Assembly: GCA_028687585.1 (NCBI GenBank)
Contig: JAQTZV010000004.1
Span: forward strand, 124,001 to 188,000
Source of the DNA: Desulfuromonadaceae bacterium
Lineage (GTDB): Bacteria > Desulfobacterota > Desulfuromonadia > Geobacterales > Pseudopelobacteraceae
Direction: 5' to 3'
Length of the DNA: 64,000 nucleotides
Shown in pieces: positions 16,464 through 24,253 of the stretch. The notes under the pieces were generated by a model. That model did not search any database and was not told the origin of the DNA. It worked only from the letters and a program-made list of their open reading frames with translations. The position numbers and the translations under genes are program-made. Position 1 is the first letter of the stretch. The number at the start of each line of letters is the position of its first letter.

Positions 16464-16491
16464 ACTATACCTGATAATGTAGGCAGTTCAA
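16464..16491 (-). promoter_or_regulatory. Sigma-70 promoter of the phosphorelay/corrinoid operon
   Basis: The minus strand has TTGAAC (16491-16486), 16 bases, TATAGT (16469-16464). The leader to the start codon is about 35 bases, too short for a cobalamin riboswitch. Confidence 0.6.
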
Positions 16492-16525
16492 GGGATTAGT
16501 TGCGCCCCATTCAAAAGGCCGTATG

Positions 16526-16648
16526 CCAATTCTAAATCAAGGCGCTATCTTCGTTGGCACGTCTTCGGCTCCTCAACATGCTGGTTGCATGCCTTCTTCG
16601 CCTCAATTCTCGCCGCCTTGATATCACTCTTGATTTAGCATCAGAATT
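16526..16648. repeat. Short dispersed inverted-repeat element (copy 1)
   Basis: Terminal arms CTAAATCAAG (16532-16541) and CTTGATTTAG (16629-16638) enclose the core CTTCGTTGGCACGTCTTCGG. Related copies are at 31691-31805 and 61958-62076. No open frame inside. It fills most of the 294-base gap between the response regulator and the rhomboid gene. Confidence 0.7.
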
Positions 16649-16717
16649 ACGCGCTCTCCGGTGAGATTTTTTCGCTGCACCGTGGCAATTATTCAATTCA
16701 GTAGTTATAGTAGCTTC

Positions 16718-17659
16718 ATGGATTTTTCTGAAGCACAATATAAATTAGGTAACAGCCCCTGGAATACGGTTTCCTTAGGTTCTGCCGGCACAGTTCTGAC
16801 CAGGCAGCAGGCGCGCACCGGAGCACTCGTGCTGGACTCCCGCTCAATTCCCTGCTGCATCGAAGCGGTCGGGGCCGATTGGCATCTGCTGGTGCCGGAG
16901 CATCATCAGGAAAGCGCCTGCCGTGAACTGCAGCTGTACGAAGAAGCAAACCGCAACTGGCCGCCACCGCTTCCGGCCAGACGGCAGCTTGTTGAAAACA
17001 CCCTGCCGACTATTTCTGTGCTGCTGTTTCTGGCAACCTTCCACAACCTTACGCTTATCGGTTTCTCGCTGCCGGATCGCGGCCTTATCGACCTGCACGA
17101 GATCGGTGCGGCCCACGCAGCAGATATACGGAGCGGCCTGTGGTGGCAGTGTATTACCGCTCTGACTCTTCATGCCGACCTGACACATTTGCTCAGTAAT
17201 CTGACGATCGGCGGTTTTTTTATTTTTCTGCTCTGTCGGGAACTTGGCTCCGGTCTGGCCTGGAGTCTGCTGCTGGCATCCGGCACGGCCGGTAATCTTC
17301 TCAACGCCTGGGTGCAATCACCGGCGCACCGCTCTGTTGGCGCCTCCACTGCGGTATTCGGTGCGGTCGGCATTCTGGCGGCGGTCACCATGGTACGCGA
17401 TCATCATCTCCCGCGGCGCTGGTTTGTGCCGGTCGCCGCCGGATTGGCGCTGCTGGCTATTCTGGGCACCGAAGGGAAGAATACCGATCTTGGCGCACAC
17501 CTGTTTGGTTTTTGTGCCGGTCTGCTCAGCGGGGTGGGTGCTGAGTTTATGATGGGGAAATATGGCCGGCCGGAGGGTGGCACTAATTTTCTGCTGGCCG
17601 TTCTGAGCGGAGTGGTGGTTGCAGCGGCATGGTGGGCGGCAATTGTGTTTGGAGGGTAA
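16718..17659 (+). CDS. Rhomboid-family intramembrane serine protease
   Basis: 313 residues from ATG 16718; an upstream GTG start (16661) would run into the repeat and lacks better support. A soluble N-terminal domain of about 90 residues precedes about seven membrane helices. The catalytic Ser lies in VGASTAVFG (about residue 207), the His in LGAHLFGFCAG (about 258), and the helix with HADLTHLLSNL supplies the oxyanion side. It should cut membrane proteins within the bilayer; substrates are unknown. No operon partner is apparent. Confidence 0.85.
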   Translation: MDFSEAQYKLGNSPWNTVSLGSAGTVLTRQQARTGALVLDSRSIPCCIEAVGADWHLLVPEHHQESACRELQLYEEANRNWPPPLPARRQLVENTLPTISVLLFLATFHNLTLIGFSLPDRGLIDLHEIGAAHAADIRSGLWWQCITALTLHADLTHLLSNLTIGGFFIFLLCRELGSGLAWSLLLASGTAGNLLNAWVQSPAHRSVGASTAVFGAVGILAAVTMVRDHHLPRRWFVPVAAGLALLAILGTEGKNTDLGAHLFGFCAGLLSGVGAEFMMGKYGRPEGGTNFLLAVLSGVVVAAAWWAAIVFGG

Positions 17660-17662
17660 TAA

Positions 17663-17691
17663 TTGACAAAACCATCCCAAAAAGCAATACT
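17663..17691 (+). promoter_or_regulatory. Possible promoter of toxin-antitoxin module 1
   Basis: TTGACA (17663-17668), 17 bases, AATACT (17686-17691), immediately after the rhomboid stop. Direct ATAC repeats lie just downstream. Confidence 0.4.
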
Positions 17692-17724
17692 TCATACATA
17701 CTAGGTAATACCGGGAGGTGCTCT

Positions 17725-18009
17725 ATGCAGGCACAAGTAAAACCGATGGCAATTAAGCTGCCTCAGCAGGAAAGGGATCGTCTGCAGCAACTGGGAGTTG
17801 TAAAAAAACGCTCCGCGCACTGGCTCGCAAAAGAGGCGATTACCCAGTTTCTTGATCGTGAAGAAGCAGCAGAACAGTTTAAACAGGAGTCTGTTGCACG
17901 ATGGGAAGGGTATTGTCGTGCCGGTAAATCCGTTTCAAACGACGCTGTAATGAGTTGGCTCGAATCATGGGGTACAGACAACGAACGAGAGGCGCCAAAA
18001 TGCGGATAG
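17725..18009 (+). CDS. Antitoxin, ribbon-helix-helix type
   Basis: 94 residues. The start at 17725 has a GGGAGG ribosome site; the longer frame overlaps the rhomboid gene. The N-terminus (AIKLPQQERDRLQQLGVVK followed by KRSAHWLAKEAI) has the strand-helix-helix pattern of CopG/RHH antitoxins, with a C-terminal arm (EQFKQESVARWEGYC) that should wrap the toxin. It overlaps the toxin gene by ten bases. It likely represses its own promoter. Confidence 0.8.
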   Translation: MQAQVKPMAIKLPQQERDRLQQLGVVKKRSAHWLAKEAITQFLDREEAAEQFKQESVARWEGYCRAGKSVSNDAVMSWLESWGTDNEREAPKCG

Positions 18010-18347
18010 AGTGGCTTGACGCTGCTATTGATGACCTTCAACGGCTCAGGGTTTTTATCCAGCCACACAATACAGACGCAGCACACCGGGCATTTCGACT
18101 TATCAAGAGCGCCGTTACGGCCGTCGGATCAAATCCCCGCATGGGGAAACCGGTCGAAGATTTACCGGATTTTCACGATCTTATCGTCCCTTTCGGCGCT
18201 TCCGGATATGTTATTCGCTATCGTATTCAGGGAGATACGGTGTTTATTATCGCTGTCAAGCACTGCAAGGAAGCGGGGTTTTCTGGTCAGACACCATCAC
18301 TATGGGTCGTAAAGGAACCGGAAGAAATCGAGTATGGCAGACTCTGA
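18000..18347 (+). CDS. ParE/RelE-family toxin
   Basis: 115 residues. MRIEWLDAAIDDLQRLRVFI and the later VPFGASGYVIRYRI strand are typical of the ParE/RelE toxin fold, and NPRMGKPVEDLPDF matches the central loop of ParE. The extra C-terminal tail of about 20 residues after the usual end (HCKEAGF) is longer than common for the family. Whether it targets gyrase (ParE) or mRNA on ribosomes (RelE) cannot be told. Paired with the antitoxin just upstream. Confidence 0.82.
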   Translation: MRIEWLDAAIDDLQRLRVFIQPHNTDAAHRAFRLIKSAVTAVGSNPRMGKPVEDLPDFHDLIVPFGASGYVIRYRIQGDTVFIIAVKHCKEAGFSGQTPSLWVVKEPEEIEYGRL

Positions 18348-18457
18348 AGGTCTCTCCTCTCTGTCTGCAGTGACTGTTTCCGCTTTCGCTGCGGATCTGC
18401 CCGCGCCTGCGTGAAGAGATTCGAATGTTACATGTTGAAAACTCGGGGAACAAGATA

Positions 18458-21400
18458 ATGACTCAGGCAGTATCCGCTCCATCACCACTTCTCGAAAGAT
18501 TCTTGAATGTACGCCCCGGCGATATTCACATTGCAGCCGCCAAAACACATCTGAAGTCCGGTTTTGAGGCGTGCAGGGGCAATACCCTGGTAAACGCCGT
18601 CTGGAATCAGGATAAATCTGCTCTGGCCGTCCGCTTTTCCGGTGGTGCCCGAACGACGTTTCTTATGAGTGGCGCCCGGTTGTTGACCACATGCACCTGC
18701 AGTCTGTGGCAGCCGGCGCGCAATTGCCCGCATGTGGTTATTCTCTGGGCGACGCTAAAGCGGGTGGTGTCACCGGGATCCCTGTTCCATATTCGCTTTA
18801 ATGAACAGATGCTTCTTGATATGAAACGCTATATAGGGCAGGAGCCTGCCGCAGAAAAGAGCCACGCAGGTAGCAGCGGAAAGTCCGGCGAGGAACGAGA
18901 GTTGCAGCGGGACGGGTTACTTCCGGTACCGGCCACGGCAAATACATCGAAATACCGGATGGTTCTGGAACAGAGCGGCCACGGCTCCGGCATCCAGGGT
19001 GGCATCAAGCGGGGCGATGAGGCGGTGTACGGCTGGACATCCCACGGTCTGCCGACCGACCTGGCGCGTTTTCTGGCATCACACTATTTCTATGATTCCA
19101 CAAAGCGCTATTTTGAGGCGTATCAACAAGCCGCCGGCAGCGCCTGCCCGATCGTGTTTCGCGATGAGGAGGACCGTGAAACAACGCTTGTTTACCGGGG
19201 TGATCTGCCGCTGACCTCCGGCATTACCTTCGATATCCGGGGCGATGAAGTCCTTATTTCCCGCTCGTATGCCGACGGAACGCCGCTTCCGGCCAACGCT
19301 GTTGTGCATGGACAGCTGTTGTTTGATATTGCTGCGGGGATTATCGTGCCGGTGACAAATCGTGACGCCTGGAAATGCTGGGAGGAGGTCTTTGAGGAAC
19401 TGGACGGCGTAATAGATGATTCAGACGAATTCTATGAGGATCATGCTGATGACTTCGATGACGATAACCGGGAGGATGACGATTTTGATGATGTTATTGA
19501 TGGCAACGGCCGGGACGGCGAGAGCGTTGTCGCGCGAGTGGCGGTCAATAACGAACTCCGGCGTCACCAACACACGATACGTGCGCCACTGGATTTTTTT
19601 AACAGCGCCGCTATCCGGCTTTTTCCGGAAATAATTGATGATCCGGAACGCAATTGCTACTTCCGGTTGCATGGCGTTTCACCTGAGCAGCATACGACAT
19701 ACACGCAATCGTACCTCCTTGATATCCCCCGGGGGCTGACCGGAAGCACAACGGTGCTGCAGCCGGCATGTTTGTTTGAACAGTACACATTCTCATTCTC
19801 CAATGCTGCTTTCGGAATATTCAATCCAAACCGGCGCACAAACCTCTCGTTGCCAATGAAGACTAAAAAGCGGATACGGGCGGTTGTTGAAGCGGCTTTT
19901 GCGTTACTGGATGAAACAAAACCGGTTGCGCGAAATACCATTTTCCGCTCTGTGACCGGTTCGAGCGATTTTCTAAAACGGAATGTAAAGCGCGAAGCCA
20001 AACAGCTCCTTACATCTCTGACCGGATCGTGGGATCAGAATAGTAATATCGTCATGGCAACACCTTCCGGTTGGTTTTTCCTGAAGGAAGACCGGCGCCT
20101 TCAGGCGCGGCTGATGAAAATTCTCTACGAACTGTTCGGGTTGGATGCCTTTACCGCCGGGAGTGCGCCGGGAGAGGTCGAGCTTGCCACGGACAAATTG
20201 TTGAAAGTGTTGCCGCTGTTGACAGAGCAGCTGCAGAAAGGTGGGTTTTCCCTGCGCATCGGCAGCGAGCCGTTGACGGAAGCATTATGGGCCTTTTCGA
20301 TGGACGCAACCCGAAGCAGTCACGACTGGTTCGAGTTGAAGCCGGAGATCCGCTGCAACGGCGAGCTTTTGACGGAGGAAGAGCTGCGCGGCTTGATGGC
20401 CGGCGGTAGTATGCTGCGCCGTGGCGGCAAGCTGATGATGCTGGATGAGCTCAGCGCACAGGTGCTGGCCATGTTCTCCGGAGCCATGCCGACAGGCAAA
20501 AAAAGGAAAAAAGGGGAACAGGATCTGGTGCGCGTGCCGCGCCTACAGATTCTCGACTGGCTGCAGCTTCGCAATCACGGTGTCGAAGTCCGGTTGTCAC
20601 CGGAGGACGCACAGTTACTGGAGAATCTCCTCAACTTTTCGTCAATACCGGCACGACCTCTGCCATCAGGGCTTACCGCCACTCTGCGCCATTATCAGGT
20701 CGATGCCTGGTATTGGCTCGCCTTTCTCTATGAGCATCGTTTCGGCGCCTGTCTGGCCGATGACATGGGGCTTGGCAAAACCGTGCAGGGAATCAGCCTG
20801 CTGGCCGGCATAATGTCCGGCGAGCTCACCACTGTCGCCGCGCCAGGAACGCCGCATCTGGTCGTGGCCCCGCCATCGCTGCTCTTTAACTGGGAGGCGG
20901 AGCTGGCACGCTTTCTCCCGGCTGCCCGGGTTATGATCTACACCGGGAGCGGACGCAGTACCGCGGAATTCACCAATCATGACGTTATTATCACCAGTTA
21001 TGGCATTGTCCAGCGGGATTGCGACCTGCTGGCGGAACAGTGCTTCAATGTCCTGATCTTTGATGAAACACAGGTGGTAAAAAACCTCCAGGCGGCGACC
21101 ACGAACGCCGTGCGCAAACTGAGAGGTTCGTTTACCCTGGCGCTGACCGGTACGCCGGTGGAAAACCATCTGGGAGAGTACTTCGCCATTATGGATCTCT
21201 GTCTGCCCGGATTACTCGGAACACGTGAAGAGTTCAGCCGGAAACTCAGTCAGGGGGGCGCTGCCGCCACAACGCGGCTGATCGGGCGCACCCGTCCCTT
21301 TGTGCTGCGCCGCACCAAACAGCTGATTGCCAGTGAACTGCCGCCAAAGATCGAGATGGACATTCCGCTGGAGCTGACAACGAAACAGCGGGTACTTTAT

Positions 21401-22069
21401 CAGCGTACCGTGGAGGAGGTGCGCGGACAGGTGCAGGAGGCGTACGCAGGTCACGCCCCGGCTCAGGCCCGGATAATCGCACTGACCGCTATTCTTCGCC
21501 TGCGTCAGATTTGTCTTGCCCCGGCTCTGGCGTCACCGACTGCCAGTGATGCCTCACCGAAACTGGAGTTTCTTGCCGAGCAGCTGGACGAACTTCGTGA
21601 TGAGGGGCACAGCGCTCTGGTCTTCTCCCAGTTCACCGGATATCTTGACATTATCGAGAAGGGTTTGAAAGCGAAGGGGTTTGCCTGCCTGCGATTAGAT
21701 GGTTCGACACCGGTTCCCCGGCGTAAACAGCTGGTGGAGACATTTCAAAACTCAGTAGAGCCGACGGTCTTCCTGATCAGCCTCAAAGCTGGCGGCAAGG
21801 GGCTCAACCTGACCCGCGCCACCTACGTGTACCATATGGACCCCTGGTGGAATCCTGCGGTGGAAAATCAGGCGTCCGACCGCGCCCATCGCATCGGCCA
21901 GACGGAACAGGTTACCATTACCCGCCTGATTATGAAACATACCATTGAGGAGAAGATGATGGCCTTGAAAGAACAGAAGAGTCTGCTGTACAAAGCTATT
22001 CTGGAGGATGGAGCGGGTGGCGGAGGCGCAGGATTGACGCGGGAGGATTTTGATTTTCTGCTGGGGTGA
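18458..22069 (+). CDS. SNF2-family helicase with SWIM zinc finger
   Basis: About 1203 residues. A SWIM zinc finger (CTCSLWQ to CPHVVILW, about residues 78-92) comes first, then an N-terminal region with an acidic run of Asp/Glu (about 330-365), and the SNF2 motor in the C-terminal half: DDMGLGKTVQG (ATP), the DETQ Walker B, LTGTPVEN, and in the second lobe LDGSTPVPRR and DRAHRIGQTEQ. It is an ATP-driven translocase on double-stranded DNA, perhaps remodelling DNA-protein complexes. ATG 18425 is an alternative start. It sits between two toxin-antitoxin modules, suggesting an accessory segment. Confidence 0.88.
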   Translation: MTQAVSAPSPLLERFLNVRPGDIHIAAAKTHLKSGFEACRGNTLVNAVWNQDKSALAVRFSGGARTTFLMSGARLLTTCTCSLWQPARNCPHVVILWATLKRVVSPGSLFHIRFNEQMLLDMKRYIGQEPAAEKSHAGSSGKSGEERELQRDGLLPVPATANTSKYRMVLEQSGHGSGIQGGIKRGDEAVYGWTSHGLPTDLARFLASHYFYDSTKRYFEAYQQAAGSACPIVFRDEEDRETTLVYRGDLPLTSGITFDIRGDEVLISRSYADGTPLPANAVVHGQLLFDIAAGIIVPVTNRDAWKCWEEVFEELDGVIDDSDEFYEDHADDFDDDNREDDDFDDVIDGNGRDGESVVARVAVNNELRRHQHTIRAPLDFFNSAAIRLFPEIIDDPERNCYFRLHGVSPEQHTTYTQSYLLDIPRGLTGSTTVLQPACLFEQYTFSFSNAAFGIFNPNRRTNLSLPMKTKKRIRAVVEAAFALLDETKPVARNTIFRSVTGSSDFLKRNVKREAKQLLTSLTGSWDQNSNIVMATPSGWFFLKEDRRLQARLMKILYELFGLDAFTAGSAPGEVELATDKLLKVLPLLTEQLQKGGFSLRIGSEPLTEALWAFSMDATRSSHDWFELKPEIRCNGELLTEEELRGLMAGGSMLRRGGKLMMLDELSAQVLAMFSGAMPTGKKRKKGEQDLVRVPRLQILDWLQLRNHGVEVRLSPEDAQLLENLLNFSSIPARPLPSGLTATLRHYQVDAWYWLAFLYEHRFGACLADDMGLGKTVQGISLLAGIMSGELTTVAAPGTPHLVVAPPSLLFNWEAELARFLPAARVMIYTGSGRSTAEFTNHDVIITSYGIVQRDCDLLAEQCFNVLIFDETQVVKNLQAATTNAVRKLRGSFTLALTGTPVENHLGEYFAIMDLCLPGLLGTREEFSRKLSQGGAAATTRLIGRTRPFVLRRTKQLIASELPPKIEMDIPLELTTKQRVLYQRTVEEVRGQVQEAYAGHAPAQARIIALTAILRLRQICLAPALASPTASDASPKLEFLAEQLDELRDEGHSALVFSQFTGYLDIIEKGLKAKGFACLRLDGSTPVPRRKQLVETFQNSVEPTVFLISLKAGGKGLNLTRATYVYHMDPWWNPAVENQASDRAHRIGQTEQVTITRLIMKHTIEEKMMALKEQKSLLYKAILEDGAGGGGAGLTREDFDFLLG

Positions 22070-22100
22070 TAGAGAGGTAAGTACTGTATACGCATGTGGG

Positions 22101-22136
22101 TTGATTTTACGTACGATGTCTGATATTTTGTACGTA
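22101..22136 (+). promoter_or_regulatory. Promoter with embedded operator, toxin-antitoxin module 2
   Basis: TTGATT (22101-22106), 17 bases, TATTTT (22124-22129). The inverted repeat TACGTAC (22108-22114)/GTACGTA (22130-22136) overlaps it, a suitable binding site for antitoxin autorepression. Confidence 0.55.
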
Positions 22137-22149
22137 GCGGAGGTGTGAT

Positions 22150-22395
22150 ATGCAAACAAAACTAACATTGAGTATTGACAACGATATCATCGAACAGGCC
22201 AAGGAATATGCCCGCTCACAGCACAGAAGTCTTTCCGGTATGGTGGAAGGCTATCTGAAGCTGGTTGTTCGTAAGGAGTCTCCAACGGAGGAACTATCGC
22301 CGATAGTTGCAAGTCTCATGGGCGTAGCCACTATGGATGTAAAAGGCAAAGGGCGCGATGAAATTGCGGCGTATCTGGAAGAAAAACACGCATGA
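22150..22395 (+). CDS. Antitoxin, DUF6364-like
   Basis: 81 residues. KLTLSIDNDIIEQAKEYARS followed by RSLSGMVEGYL is the ribbon-helix-helix start of DUF6364-type antitoxins, with a C-terminal tail (GKGRDEIAAYLEEKHA) expected to contact the toxin. A GCGGAGGTG ribosome site precedes the ATG. It overlaps the PIN toxin gene by four bases. Confidence 0.8.
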   Translation: MQTKLTLSIDNDIIEQAKEYARSQHRSLSGMVEGYLKLVVRKESPTEELSPIVASLMGVATMDVKGKGRDEIAAYLEEKHA

Positions 22396-22811
22396 AACCG
22401 AATGTATTTGTTGACTCTGATATTATTCTTGACCTGATTCTGGGGCGAACTCCATTTGTGATAGAAGCGAAGCAACTGTTTGTTCTGGTTGAGGCAGGCA
22501 AGGTTGCGGCACATACAACCCCTGTCGTTTTTGCCAATATTTTCTATATACTTCGCAAGCAGTATTCTGCCGAAGCCATTAAAACCATTCTTAAAAACCT
22601 CAGGAAGTTGCTGTCTATCATACCCGTTGACGAATCCAGCGTGGAAAAGGCGCTCTCATCTCGGGTATCGGATTTTGAAGACGCTCTCCAGTACCACGCC
22701 GCGCTCTCTGCCAGCATGAGTTTCATCATAACCCGCAACATTAAAGACTATCAAAATGCCACCATTCCCGCTTTGACAGCCGGTGACTTTCTGGCGCAAT
22801 TCACCCCGTAA
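22392..22811 (+). CDS. PIN-domain ribonuclease toxin
   Basis: 139 residues. The PIN fold acidic residues are visible at the start (VFVDSDIILDLIL), in the middle (SRVSDFEDALQY) and at the end (FIITRNIKDY). It should be a magnesium-dependent RNase held silent by the antitoxin encoded upstream. Start chosen by the ATGA overlap. Confidence 0.85.
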   Translation: MKPNVFVDSDIILDLILGRTPFVIEAKQLFVLVEAGKVAAHTTPVVFANIFYILRKQYSAEAIKTILKNLRKLLSIIPVDESSVEKALSSRVSDFEDALQYHAALSASMSFIITRNIKDYQNATIPALTAGDFLAQFTP

Positions 22812-22844
22812 AACAGTCTGGTTCTGTGTTTCAAAAAGAGTTGA

Positions 22845-23336
22845 TTAAACCGGTTTCTCCAGTTTTTCTTCGAGGAGAGGGATGATGACGACCCTGATCT
22901 TCCCTTTGCCCCAGAGGCCTATTTTTTTGGCGGCGGCGCGGGAAAGGTCAATAAAGTGGAAGGATTTTGGGGCGCAGCGATCGGTGATGGTGACGTGAAC
23001 TTCCTGTTTGTTGGCTGGATTGACAACCCGTACTACCGTGCCGAGCGGCAGGCTTTCGTGGGCAGCGGTCATGTTGTCGGGATTATATCGATGGCCGGAA
23101 GTGGTGCGGTGCCCTTCAAATCGGCGGGCATAATACGATGCAAAACCTTCGACCGATTCGTACGTACTGCTCTGTAACAGCAACTCTTCCAGCAGGTCGG
23201 TCGTTGATCGTGCACTCTCCTGTTGCGGTGTTGCGACGGCGCTTGTTCCGGGGTCGGCCTGGGTAACAGATGCCGTCTGAAACAGGATCACGATAACGGC
23301 TACAAGAGTTATCATGCTGGAAAATAAACGATTCAT
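22845..23336 (-). CDS. rlpA: RlpA-like double-psi beta-barrel lipoprotein/secreted protein
   Basis: 163 residues from ATG 23336; the longer frame opens with TTG and has no better ribosome site. A signal peptide (about 1-27) is followed by a double-psi beta-barrel: GFASYYARRFEGHRTTSG, the HESLPLGTVVRV segment and the acid ITDRCAP, as in RlpA. RlpA proteins bind denuded glycan strands at the septum, and some are lytic transglycosylases. No lipobox cysteine and no SPOR domain are seen, so it is a short, probably soluble periplasmic form. Last gene of the operon that starts at 27098. Confidence 0.85.
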   Translation of the reverse strand: MNRLFSSMITLVAVIVILFQTASVTQADPGTSAVATPQQESARSTTDLLEELLLQSSTYESVEGFASYYARRFEGHRTTSGHRYNPDNMTAAHESLPLGTVVRVVNPANKQEVHVTITDRCAPKSFHFIDLSRAAAKKIGLWGKGKIRVVIIPLLEEKLEKPV

Positions 23337-23368
23337 GGCAACGTTTATACCCTGCCTCGCCCGGATAG

Positions 23369-24253
23369 TCAAGTTCTGCCCAGATATTCAGCAATTCCCT
23401 CGCGCAGTCCGCGTGGCTGAACGCCGAACGCCTGCTGCCATTCGTCTCCGCCGATATTCTCCTCCACCAGCATCTGCAACTGATCAGTGGTAATCGGAAA
23501 CGGGGGAAATTTCTGCAAAACGGAAATCACCAGCTTCATTAATCCCAGCGGAAGGTGCGGCTTGAACGGTCGCGGCTTTCCCAGAGTTTCGGCAACCATA
23601 TCAAGCAGTGCTTCGTAACTCAGCTGGTCATTACCGCACAGTTCATATGTCTGCCCGATCGTCTCCGGCATCTCTAGGGCACGGCTGAAGCAACGGGCGA
23701 CATCATCGCCATGAATCGGCTGCAGCCGGTAGCTGCCGCTGCCGATGACCGGCATGACCGGAGCGAGGCGCAGCTGCACCGCCAGCATGTTGATAAAGGC
23801 ATCATGCGGCCCGAAGATCAGTGACGGCCGGAAGATGGTCCATGCAAGAGCGCTTGCCCGTACGAGTTCTTCTGCCCGCCACTTGCTACGGTGATAGCCG
23901 GAAACCGCATCCGGCCGGGTTCCGAGGGCTGACATCTGCAGGTAGCGGCTGGTCCCGCTTCCCGCTGCAGCAGCCAGCATATTTGCCGTTGCGGTAACAT
24001 GCATTCTTTCAAAGGTCATCCCCCGGAAAGGAAACTCCCGGATAATGCCGACCAGATTAATAGCGGCGTCACAGCCGGCAAGACCCTCCGCGAAGCTCTC
24101 CAGCCGGGTAACGTCTCCGGCAACCTGCTCGATGTCCCCCAGCAGCGTGCGGCGGCTATGAACCAGCAGTCGCACGGTATGGCCGCTCCGCAGCAGCTCC
24201 GTAACCAGATGTTCCCCGACAAAACCGGTTCCCCCGGCGATAAAAATTTTCAT
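23369..24253 (-). CDS. NAD(P)-binding epimerase-like protein (NDUFA9 type)
   Basis: 294 residues. An atypical short-chain dehydrogenase with the nucleotide motif GGTGFVG at residues 7-13 and a SGYHRSKWRAEE segment in which Tyr/Lys of the usual YxxxK are replaced by YHRSK. It resembles NDUFA9/YbjT-like proteins, which bind NADPH and often serve in complex assembly or quinone biology rather than sugar chemistry. Substrate unknown. Its ATG overlaps the recD stop by four bases. Confidence 0.8.
   Translation of the reverse strand: MKIFIAGGTGFVGEHLVTELLRSGHTVRLLVHSRRTLLGDIEQVAGDVTRLESFAEGLAGCDAAINLVGIIREFPFRGMTFERMHVTATANMLAAAAGSGTSRYLQMSALGTRPDAVSGYHRSKWRAEELVRASALAWTIFRPSLIFGPHDAFINMLAVQLRLAPVMPVIGSGSYRLQPIHGDDVARCFSRALEMPETIGQTYELCGNDQLSYEALLDMVAETLGKPRPFKPHLPLGLMKLVISVLQKFPPFPITTDQLQMLVEENIGGDEWQQAFGVQPRGLREGIAEYLGRT

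Noticed and set aside
16424..16491. Cobalamin riboswitch before the corrinoid operon
   Set aside because: The leader from the predicted start is only about 35 bases, and no B12-box-like sequence is seen.
19410..19520. Asp-rich stretch in the SNF2 protein as a calcium-binding or repeat region
   Set aside because: It has no EF-hand spacing; it is simply an acidic linker.
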